This document shows, one piece after another, positions 10,601-22,600 of a stretch of DNA of 64,000 nt. The position numbers were made by a program, and so were the translations under genes. How positions within the stretch are numbered: position 1 is the stretch's first letter; every line of letters begins with the position of its first letter. The notes beneath the pieces were generated by a model. The model searched no databases and was not told the origin of the DNA. It was given only the letters and a program-made list of their open reading frames with translations. The stretch comes from Diphasiastrum complanatum (Eukaryota; Streptophyta; Lycopodiopsida; Lycopodiales; Lycopodiaceae): positions 44,520,749 through 44,584,748 of the forward strand of contig CM055110.1 in assembly GCA_029204225.1 (NCBI GenBank). Direction: 5' to 3'.

Positions 10601-13600
10601 AAAAACTTTGCCAATCATGTACCTTTGATAGGGCAGAGTCAAGAAGAGTATATACCTAGATGTTCAGCATACTATGACATCCTTGGAAAACACATACCAT
10701 TGCATAATTCATTACATTGTGCTATTACTTATAATATGATTAGAGTGTGGTATCGAATAGAATATACAGCAACAGTGGCAGCGGTGCACAACTGGTTAAT
10801 TCACCTCACAATAGATATAGCATCAATTACATACTCTCATCCATGGCACCCATATCACCATCACCAAGTAGTCTTTCAGCATTTGGGCTATTGGGTACAT
10901 TTAGGCATACCTTGGCACAAGCACAATCACATCAAAATTTGTAGGATGATAGCTAAAGTGGATATTTTGAATCGACAACGGTAATTGTTTACTTATATTT
11001 CTCTGCTTCATATTTCTAGGGATTGAGAAGGATTAGACACAACTTCAATGATATGATCCACTAGACAACAAAGTCATAGTCCACCTAATAAATCCTCTCA
11101 AAATACTTCAGAATACTACTCTTACACCTCTTGTAATGGTAATTGGAGATCTTTAGAATTGTGTATTTGATTGAGTCAATTGTGTTGACAGGCATTAGGG
11201 ATGCATGGCCTTTGTCTTCGATTGCAGATACATTTGACTAGATACTAAGATGGAGCAGTGGTTTCTTGACCTTGTACCAACATCAAAAACTTTTGACCAC
11301 CTTTGGACACCACTTGATTTCAGGATCAAGTAAATCAATTCAAGAACTTCTCACGACATCCTGCCACCAACCAATTTAGCATTGTGTGTTTCCATCCAAG
11401 GCAATTCCAAGACGATATTGTCCCACGCTGATTAATGACATTCCAGTCTAGAATTTCCTTATACATTCTGATTCAAAGGGAACAGATGAGCAATTTTATA
11501 GATGGGTCTCGTGGTTACATTGGAATGGCCACTACAGCCGTAGGATCTTCCATCAAGGGTACTGGAGTCATCGAGCAACTGCTTCTTATAATAAGTTCCA
11601 TGGCACCCTTGGGTAAATTAGAGCTTGTAGGACATCAAATGCCACGAATTAATTGTGCCTCCTACCACTCATGTTGGAATATAAATGGAAATGATATTTA
11701 CCATAGGTTACTTTGACCCAAAAGGTCGAGAGTTGTGTAACCATGGTCATTTATTATATTAGGCCTACTAAACTTAGAGTTAGCTAAGTTAGTATGAAAT
11801 TAACTTGGTAGGGACTCATGCGTCCACTAGGCCTACTTGTGACATTAAGTACCCCAACTTGACATATTGGAGGTACCTTATTCTTTCTATGTAACTTATA
11901 GAAAGTTGGATAGTCAATAGCCAATAGTCATGAAGTTAGATAGTCATCTTGGATTATATATATGTAAGCATCCCATTTGTATGAGACACTTTTTTAAGCA
12001 ATACTGACTATTCTTCTTGGCTGTCCACGAATTTCTACAAGAGGGTTTCTAGCCATCTCTCTCTTTCTTTTGAGAATGCTTTGTGTGATTGAATAGTTAA
12101 GATCCTGGATCCTTAGGCTTCTATTTCCTACATGGTATCAGAGCCTTTAGGTGATCATATTGCTTGCAGGAGGGCGCCTAATAGGAAGCTATCTTCTTCC
12201 CCTTTTGGTTGCAGAAAATCATCAAGCTGCTGATTTCTGCAGGAGAAGAATCTGTTCATCTTCTTATAGCTTTTTTGCAGGAAATTGCAGGGCACCTTCA
12301 CTTATTTGAGAGCTAGCAGTAGGGCGCCCATGCTCAAACCAATTGCATGTGATCTTGACTCAATTACATGCTGAAAATTTCAGATTTACTTCTTAAATGA
12401 AGATACATGTGTTTTGGACACATTTCTTGCTGAAATTTCCCTGTTGGTGAGCTTGGAGTAGGGCGCTACCATCAGCTCTATATGCACATAGTGTGCACTC
12501 TTTTCAGCCACAAATTTCTGGTTTTGGTTTTGGCTTCATTCGAAGTCTACCTATTTGTGAGCATTCTGTTTTTTGTGCAGAAATCAGCCACCTATTCCAT
12601 TACTTGTTGAGCAAATTGCATGTGGAGTATTGCAATCTATTGTGCTCATAATTTCAGTTTTGAGGTTGCTACCCTTTGAGTAGATTTTGTCTTGGAAAGT
12701 CTATTTCCTATCTACTACAAGCTGATTTTTCTGTTATGGCTAAAGAATCGGAGTCTATTGGTTCTTTATTTAATGAAGAGAGTCTGGATGGCACAAACTA
12801 TTCCTTGTGGTGCTACATGATAAAGAACCTTCTAATTGCTAAAGGTTTGTGGGAGGGCCTACCTCACAAGTTCTGGCTGAAGCGGTTATAACGTCCTACT
12901 AAAGCCTTGAAGGTATTAACTCCTTATGAAGTTTGGTATGGTAAGAAGCCTACTGTTTCTCACTTACGCATCTTTGGTTGCATGGCTTACGCTTTCATTC
13001 CCGATAAGCTAAGAACCAAGCTTGATGATAAAGGAGTTAAATGCATATTTGTTGGTTATAGTAGCGAAAGCAAGGGCTATAGGTTGTTTAATATGGATAG
13101 TAATAAAATCATAGTGAGTCGTGATGTTCATTTTGATGACAAAATCTCCTATGATGTTGCGCCCACTCATGTCATGAAAGGGGACTTCCCCCATGATGCA
13201 TATGTTGAAATATTTCCAGATTTGGTTTTGCCATCTAATCATGAAGAGAAGGGACTGCCATCTACTTCTGTGGACAGCCCACTACTCCTTCAATTTTACA
13301 GCCCATAGTTCATCAAGAAGAACCTATTTATGGTGAAGAGCAGCCTGTTGAAGACATTGGACAGCAAGGTCCAAATTCGGAAAACATTGGACAGCAAGGT
13401 CCAAGTTCGGAACACTTTGGACAGCAAAGTGTTGACAAAGGTAAGGCTGTTGGACAGCCCAAACCAGTCCCTAAATGGTTGTTGCAGACTTTGCAGAACA
13501 GCAAAGTGGATCATTTCTATGAAGGGAAGACTCGTGCCTCTACTAAATCAGTAGAATTTGCTGATTTTTCTAATTTTGCTCTTATTTCTATTGAGGATGG

Positions 13601-16600
13601 TGCAGTAAAACATGTTTTTTATGAGCAAGCCAGAGGAGTAAAATGTTGGGAGGATACGATGCAAGAGGAGTACAACTCACTCATGAAGAACCACACTTGG
13701 GTTCTTGTTGATCTTCCACATGGGGCAGAAATCTTCATCTCTCAACAACGATACATTGGGCAGATGTTGAAACAATCTTCTTTTTTCAAGTCACTGCAAG
13801 TTGATGCATATGATAGATGCATTAGTGAAAAGTTTCATGCGAAACCTTTTCAATTTGATGTTTTAGCAAAGGCTGAAAAATTCAAGCACTCTTTGGAACC
13901 TTTTTGTACTAATCGAGGAGGGAGTCAACATGTGTCAATTAGTACTTTTGTTCAAAGTGTTAAGAGTGAGCATTTGATTGGAGAAAATTTTTCATTACTT
14001 GAAGAATCTTCTATGTCATCCCATACCTCTTCGAGGGACAGCTTTGATGACACCATCGTTGATGCATCTCTTGATAGTTTGCCAAATTTTTATGATGAAG
14101 ACGTTGGACAGCGGATTTAGTCATCTTCTTTTGGTCATTTACAACCCATTTTACATCATGAGCAGTCCATTATGCTTCAGGAACAGCCTGCGGAAGATTA
14201 TGGACAACATGGTCCATGCTGGGAACACTTGCGGCAGCAAAGTGTTGAACAGCCCATAACAGTTCCCTGTCGGCTATTGGAGACTTTGCAGGACAACAAA
14301 GAAATGTCTTACTACGAAGGGAAGGCACATGCCTCTTTAAAATCAGTACCTCTTGCTGATTTTTTTGGTTCTACACTTACTCTTCATCATGATGTTGGTA
14401 CATTGCCTATTCTATGTGAGCAAGTCATTGATGGTAAGGTTCGGGAGGATGTGATGTCAAAAGAGTTTGGTACTCTTTTTTATTGTCCTTATGATAACAA
14501 GTATTTTCGAATAATGTGGGAGCCTATGATGGATTATAGGTCCATGTTTCGACTTATTGCCGAGTTTATGTTGGTTCCCTACTTCGGATGGAGCATGCAA
14601 ATCCTCACCCTTCGACTTGATGCTTCATTATTACGCATTCTTTTCCTTTTATATGTTGGACATGATTGGGGATGAGATTTCGACTACTTCGGTGCGAAGT
14701 TTATTTGGCGACATGAAGTTCAGACAGCAAGTTGCATTTTTCGCTTTCGAGAAGTTACTTCATGTTATGTTATGCATTTCCATTTAAGGAGGGTGTTGGA
14801 ATATAAATGGAAATGATATTTTACCATAGGTTACTTGGACCCAAAAGGTCGAGAGTTGTGTAACCATGGTCATTTATTATATTAGGCCTACTAAACTTAG
14901 AGTTAGCTAAGTTAGTATGAAATTAACTTGGTAGGGACTCATGGGTCCACTAGGCCTAATTGTGACATTAAGTACCCCAACTTGACATATTGGAGGTACC
15001 TTATTCTTTCTGTGTAACTTATAGAAAGTTGGATAGTCAATAGTCAAGTAGTTGGAAAGCCAATAGTCAAGTAGTTGGAACGCCAATGGTCATGAAGTTA
15101 GATAGTCATCTTGGATTATATATATGTGTGCATCCCATTTGTATGAGACACTTTTGTAAGCAATACTGACTATTCTCCTTGGCTGTCCACGAGTTTCTAC
15201 AAGAGGGTTTCTAGCCATCTCTCTTTCTTTTGAGAATGCTTTGTGTGATTGAATAGTTAAGATCCTGGATCCTTAGGCTTCTATTTCCTACAACTCAGCT
15301 ATTCTCTATTGACCCAAAAAAGATGGCATCAAGTTCTTATTGGATGTCCCTGGTTCCCTACGAGTCCTGTTCATCCTCTTTTGTATTCCTTGATTTGATT
15401 ATCAACCATCATTGGAGCTGACCCATTTGTTTTGAGGATCTACAATTAGCAACAATATGCCTCCATTTTTCGCAATTGAGACAAAAACTTAGTTTTATTT
15501 GACTGAATGCCATGACCTCATTGGCCTGGTGTTGTGCACCCAATATTCTGTTGTAACTCTTGTCAACGCCGCTTTTTGTAGGGGGCTGATTTCCACGGGA
15601 GATGCCTCATCTTGATTTTCTTCAATGCTTACTAGTCCTTTGGATCGTTTGATTGACTATTCAACAAGGTCCACGAAAACACATGGTTGTACTGCATCAC
15701 AAGGAGGTTCATCCTGGTCCTATTCGACCATTCAGCTCATGTCTAGAATATGGATTTGAGTAGCGTGGAACTCCTGGATAATGCTAGATATCCCCTTCGT
15801 TTCAACTGCCATAGTATTTCTCAAGCATTTTTTATGCAATGACCTCTTTTCCAAACCGCAACAAGAGGTATATATTGGAGTCGTTTGCTCTATTCCCACT
15901 GTTGAAACCCAATCAATGTTGTCATTTAAGAACATATGTGAAATGAGCTGGGTGTCCAAATGTTGAGCTTGTTTGAGTTGGAGATGTTCATTCAACTCAT
16001 GAATCTACCATTCCAAGACTCCCAATTTCAGGCTTCCATTGAATGCTCAAGTCCTGATGCTTGCCAGGACCTTAGTTACCAGTTTATTGTTGACAGAAAT
16101 TTATTTGTTTCCCATACTTACCTTTGTTCTTTGCTTAATGTTGGTAAGAAATGTAGTCTCTCTACTAGACAAGGTCCTGTCATGTCAGAAGTGCCCATTT
16201 CTTTTGCCTAGACAAAAATAAAAAAATTTCACACCAAAATTAGAAATTTTAATTGTACTCGCTCTATTATGATTCAGAAATCTTCTCTCCCTTCCTCTCT
16301 TCTTCCTTACCTGATTTTTAGCTATCAATTTACTCATTTTCCAAAAACTTCTAAATTTGGTCTCTCTCCCTTTTGCTGATGGGTACCACCCTCCCAGCAC
16401 GGGCATGGACTTCCTTTGAACATCATCCCAATCACAAGTAGCATTGTGGATCCATCGATTGACCGATTACTCTTTATCACAAAGGACCCAAGCATATACC
16501 ATTGCGTGCAAATCGATGTATGCAAAGCAGGTTCCTGAAAATCTTGCTTATCACAAAATTGAAACACATTATGTTAGTCTACCAATGTTTCTTTAATCTC

Positions 16601-19600
16601 AGCAATTAGCGTTCAAAAAGGTAGGCAGTACTATTTAAGAAAAAGTTTTTGTAGCAAATATTCTCTCTTTGCCCTTCATGCCACAGCAGCCAGTCTCCAA
16701 TTTCACTTGATCTTGACTTTGTTTTGCTCATTAATAGACGGAAACGAAACTTGTTGAAAGCACACTGATTCTGATTGATCGCACAATAAGTTCTATGTGG
16801 CAGGTCCTTCAAGTATCTGTTGTTGCCCAAATGTCCTCTTGTCTTGAAGAACTTTGTTGCCAGTGACAGAGTTCTTCCTTGGTGAACCACCTTCTCAGCA
16901 CGCATATGGTTAGTTTCAACATCTCCAGCACCCTTTGATCTCATCACTTCTCTCTCTGACGATAACAAAAGGATTTTTCAAGTCCTTGTTCTCACTGGAA
17001 GATGGAATCCCACCAAACAATGCTCCAATCAGTGCACTCGCACCTCCTACAATTGGATACATCCATTGAAGACATCAAGCAGGAAATTATATCTATCACA
17101 GGTGAAGCCCAAGTTGCTACTTCAGCTAAGATCCAACGACTTGAAAGTAAAGTGGATCAGCACCTTGCGGCCGTCCAATCTTGGTCAGATGTTCTCAAAG
17201 AAGGTAAATCCGACCAGTACACATGGGTTAAAGGTCCACGTGAAGACGCTCCGGGTTCGTTCATCTCTGCTACACTTAATGAGAGACGGCTGCGTGAGCA
17301 AAAGGCCCTTAATGGTCATGTACTGGGCATCTCTGATTCTCAGGATGCTATTGGTGAAGCCATACAGTTTTTTAAAAGTTACTCTCCAGCACCACGACTA
17401 AGGCTTGGACAGAGCATGGCGTACAAAGAAAGATGCTAGTACCTTTGTCATGCGCTTCACTTTGATGGAGGCTTGACGAGATGCACTACAGCAACGACCT
17501 AAACCACAAGATACTAAATACTAAGATCTTTCTGGACAAAGATCTCACCTTTGTTCAAGTTATGGAACGCAAGAAAGCCCTTCAGGAAGCCAAAGATACC
17601 AGCAGATACCTGATCTACAGCGATGGTATCATCATTTCGTTTCGCTGAGTCCAAATAGAAGCGTGTAGTGTAATAGATTTTGAGGTATAGTTTGAGTCTG
17701 AGATTGAGAAATGAAGAGTTTTTCCAGTTGAACCTGTAAGTGGCCTTTGTACCACATAATCCTGGACTAATACTCTCTTCTTAGTTAATGTTGGTTTTTC
17801 TTTATTAGTTTCTGTTTAGACGGCATTGATCCGTCAAGTTCCCATCATACTTCAATGTACTTTGTTGTCTTATATGCCTTTTGGCATGGAAACAACATTA
17901 AACAGCTCTTTCTTTCTTTCTTTCTTGCTAGTTTGCTTCTCAGTTCATCTGGGTATCTTGTCTGTTGTGCATGCAACTCCCAAAATGTCATTTCAAGCTA
18001 AAAACATAACGAAGTTACTGGGATAGTTGCAAATACATAGGCATCCAATCATCTCCCATATGAAGGGGCCAATGAAGCTGGCTAAAGTAGTTAAGAACCT
18101 GGAGTCCCTACACGGTTGAAAGAGGTTCAACACTCCTCTCCTCATGTTTGGCACCATGACATAAATGTGATCAGGGTGATCCATACTTCAATGTCAAGAA
18201 GCAGTCTTCGGATTGAAAGAACAAGTAAAAAATCTAAGAGACATTTCCAATGGATGCATGGGTGGTAGACTACCTTGAAACAGGACTGTTGACAGAATCC
18301 TCAATGATACTGACAGCCTCTGCTTTTCGACCTGGCTCGAGAAGAAAAAGCATCTCTGCTGCAGCCACTCTATGCTGCAGGGACTCTGCTGAGCGCCCAA
18401 AGAAAGTGAAATACAAGCTGAGTTCACTTTTCCCCTTAGTAAGTAATGAAATTCAGCAACAAAATTAGTTCATCTTAATACACCTTGTGATACTGACTTG
18501 TTTTTTTAAAGCATTAAGGCATAGCAAGGAATCCATGCTCGACTTGAAAATTGCAAAGACATAACACATCTTCAAGTACAACTGAGAACCTACCATGGTG
18601 AACATCCAAATAGCTTTGGTTGATCTCCAGCAGAGATTTTTCACCAAAATTCCTATAGAAACAAAGTGAGGAATTTTATCAGCTAAAAAAAACAAATAGA
18701 AAATGATAACCCCCAAGGGTAAAATATATGTTATAAACACATGGGTGAATACGTCATAAAATTTCTCTCAATAGAAAGAACACTTCAAAGCTTATCAGCC
18801 GAAAAATGAAATACTGATAAGCACATACTTCAAAGAGGATCTCTCCACAGTAAGAACACTTCGAACTAGGTTATCAGCTGAAGTTTCTGGAGCGGAAAGC
18901 TTGTCCATAGTACTGAAAAATCGTATCTGCACCAGCAATAAGAAAACCAAGTTATGTAATCACAGAAACATATTTCCTTTTACAAATATATATACCTCTA
19001 CTATGAGATATTTCTTCATGCATGGAAAGTTTTAGTTATTACAAACGTCCATACTTCAAGTGCTGCTTTTCAGAGAGGAGTTTCCTACAAAACTGAACTT
19101 CTGAGGAAGACTTTTGTCAAAAGTGCTTCTTGTTGAGTTGGTACTAATAAAGCTATAGTATTGAGTTCTTTGATTTGAAAAACCGACTTGAATCTTCTCA
19201 GCAAAGTGCTATCTGTGAAATTTAAAATTTCTGCATGAGAAGCTGTTTTTTATGCAGAATTCTAACTAACTATACAGGATAATGTGACCTCCCTGTTCTG
19301 AACAGTTTCAGTTCGATTTGTTTGATTATTTTTTCAATAGTTCCAATGTACACAAAAAATCCTCCAAAAGAGACTTCCTGCTTCAGATTATTTCAAGCGT
19401 CAAACTATGTTTTATAGAAACATTCACATCTACACGACACCAACAATTTCACAGGCAGAAGCTACACAGCCCAATGTTTACTGGCTGTTGATAGAGAATA
19501 TTTTTCAATAGCTGCATTCGAGTCAGCATTCAATAGCTTCAACTTTTACCCTTTTTATTGATTTGGAGACTTTGACGTGTATAGAACCTTCCTGCACGGT

Positions 19601-22600
19601 TCTTTTGTTTTGTTCTTATAATTGCGAGGCTTGGCAAAATAATAATTTGTGCACGGTCTTGAGATAAATATTTTCCAAATGTCACATATCTTCGGCCTCC
19701 CACCGGGACATAGTTTTTCAGGCATCATTGATGGGTCGTTCTTGGGGCACACAGTAAAGTCTTCAAGTGAAAATTTATTCCTCGTAGCATTTCATTCACA
19801 ATAATCTGTCAGTTATGATTCTACTACACCGCGATTCATTTCTTAGTTAAAATCTGACCAGATGCCCAGCAGGCCTTCATTTAGTAGTCCAATATTCCTC
19901 CATGTCTTCAGTTCTTTTATGACGTCTTTTCCCTGATCCCATGGCTTGGTGAGTTTTATTATCACCTTTTAAGACACCCTCCTAGAAAATAAAAGAAAAA
20001 GACTAATACACTTGTAATTTTTTGGAGTAGGCCTTATAGATCTAAGGGCACGTTTTTTCAAGTAAAAGTACTTAACTGGTGAATTTATAAATAATGCATT
20101 GATGTACGAAGAAACATTGTGAGGCATAATTCCATGTACGGTTTCTTGTTGATCATAGAAATCAGCACTCCTAACATATAACTGTAGATGTGATGTCCAA
20201 CTATAAATTTGTTTTACTTTTATGATATAACAGTACATGTGACATCCGACTACAGATTTGTTAAGAAGAATAGATGCTATTTAGAATAGACAAGACCTCA
20301 AAAAATTGTAAAGCGCGTGCGGCGGGCGTGTGGGCTCTGGGGATCCTTTAAGAGTGATCTTGGCCTCATAATCCCAAGAATAACTCATTAGAAACCCAGT
20401 ACGCAGAAAGGCACTAGGTGTGTGACAATGTACTTTGCAAAGTCTTGTCTAATAATATCTTCGACATCTGATAAGAAACCATGATTTAAGGAGAATCCTT
20501 ATGATTCTAGAAGAATTAAGGAACCCACAATTCTGTAGATCAAAGATCAAGAACTCAAGAACCTCATCCCTTACCACTTAAAAGAAGCTTTAGATGCATG
20601 TGAAGTCGTACATGTACAAGTCCCCAGCCCATTTCTCTCAAGTGCAAGAGTCTACTTTCATGCTGCTTCTCTCCTCATGCCACTTGGAGGATCACTCTCC
20701 CTCTCCCTCTTCAATCCTTCTCTCTCTTCCCTGATACCTTCAAGCCCCATATGTGACAAAGGAAACTCCACTATTCCAATAAAGAGAAACTTGTGGAGAT
20801 TTTTCAAAGAATGCCAATCCCTGGATCACAATTTCTCCTATTGCACTCTTCAATTTGACCTTGCAGGTGAGAGAGATTAAGAAGGCCTCACACGCTATCA
20901 TTACTGTCTCTGCTATTCTCCAAAATTTCCATTTCAACATGCATCAAGTTTCCCTCTGTTGATGCTTGCTAGTATCTTCTTTATTGTAAAAATGTATTTT
21001 CAAACTTGATCTACGACCTAGATTTGTCCACAACTTGGATAAGAACGGGTACAGTACCATTCTTAAGGAGCAGCCCGTTCTGTTCATTAGGAACGTATTT
21101 TTCTTATTGTACGGTTCCACTCCTATTTAGGAATGGAATCGTACCTAAGGTACAGAACTGTTCCTGTTTCGGAACAGTTCCGTATCAGACACAGGAACAT
21201 GAACCCTCTTTTTATTTTACATGCTCAAAAACCTTTTTTAGGAACCCCCAAAACAATGATCTTATCATTCTTCTAAACAGGTTTACTAACACCAAAATCA
21301 TTTTTCAAATAGTAGGTTTTTTTTTTTAAAACGGTTCCCAGGAACAATATGGAACGCGTTCCTAGGAACAGTTCTGTACCGTTCCTGGGAACTATGGTGC
21401 TAGAGCAACCAAAAAGGAAGAGAGAGGAATCAGCCAAAAAGCTACTCTTGACGCCCACACTCTTGGGTAGAGAAAGCATCATTCACATTCATGAGATTAT
21501 CTCTGAGCTAGATGGGACTCGCTCCACATGCGAACAAGTAGGAGATACTAGATGCTCTTATTTCCTCTGATGCACCCTCTCCTTGCTCACTTCATCAAGC
21601 ACATAAGGACTTGCATGTCCCTCCTCCATGCCCTCCTCCTTACATAGGACAGAGGGAGGACTACAAGCATGGAATGATTACAGGAAAATATAGAGAGCAT
21701 ATGGCCCTCTGGTAGGTGGGCCCATCTCCATACATTCCAAAATCAAAGATATTATTGGGAAAGATACCCAAATTACAACCAAAGCAATGCTTTTCCCTTT
21801 CGGGTCAAAAGCTGCCTAGGAAGATGTTATCTGACTTCTTTCCTTGAAAATCTTCATCATCTAGGCATACTATTGACACGCAAAACTAACATCAGAAAGT
21901 TCTTTATCTCTTCTTTCAATCAAGCTATAGCATGGTCCAGTTTGTTCAATATTGCTTTATGGTATGTGTCTTAGAAGGTGTTACCCCTTAACCCTTAACA
22001 GTGCAGTCAACTACTTGAAGCCATTTATAAAGTAAACAGTACACTTGTCTACCCTAAACAGTCATTACAATAGACTACTCATCATTTGCAATGAGCTGGA
22101 ACGAGTAATCGTACACTCGTCTACCCCGAGCAGTGAGTACACTCGACAATCAATATTCATTATGAGCTGACCAGCTACCTAATTTAAAGAATAGTTTTAT
22201 ATTACATGGTATTTCACAATGCATGCATGCATGTGATGATACATCAAAAAAAGGTGAACAACTATATTATCATAGTGCCTTATGAAAGAAAATATAGTTT
22301 GGGTTATTACTAATTCCAACAAGCACTGAATTGGCATGTCACTTAGATTGAAAAGTCCACTGCATTTTACCACTTCCGAGGTGTTTATATGGAAACCAGG
22401 AAACACCATTGCTTGAATTTTTAAGACATGCTAGAAATAAATAAACTGCATATCAAAGAGGTTCACTTTTTCTTTTGGAAGATATAACCAATCACACAGA
22501 TCCACTCTTGTTAGGTCTTCTCCCTATCTCAAGGAAATTGCTGAATTGAAATTATTCAGTCGTCTCAAAGGTAATAGGCCAGAAGCCAAATGACATTCGT

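Larger units (their letters stand above)
11672..15292 (+). mobile_element. Copia LTR retrotransposon, complete ends, internally deleted (non-autonomous)
   Basis: Two LTRs (11672-12132 and 14794-15292) start TGTTGGAATATAAATGG and end CTATTTCCTACA. The insertion is flanked by the 5-bp direct repeat ACTCA (11667-11671 and 15293-15297). The primer-binding site TGGTATCAGAGCC (initiator tRNA-Met) begins at 12133, directly after the 5' LTR, and a polypurine tract AAGGAGGG abuts the 3' LTR. The internal part is 2661 bp, against roughly 4 kb for an autonomous Copia. It keeps only a gag N-terminus, the integrase C-terminal part and RT scraps. The strand is opposite to NAA15, inside intron 24. Confidence 0.95.
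11370..15530 (-). mobile_element. older gag/protease retroelement remnant split by a Copia insertion
   Basis: On the minus strand, a zinc knuckle [14 protein letters not shown] (CX2CX4HX4C) lies near 15455-15500. After removing the Copia at 11672-15292, the same strand carries [17 protein letters not shown] near 11355-11420, which resembles the end of a Ty3-type retropepsin (ILGxPWL..HNA). Gag then protease is the order expected of a Ty3/Gypsy or related element. Many stops; boundaries unknown. Moderate to low certainty for the class, good for the nesting. Confidence 0.45.

Noticed and set aside
10565-10984. 139-codon plus-strand open frame in NAA15 intron 24
   Set aside because: His/Tyr-rich with no domain, no splice context and no homologue I recognise; probably chance.
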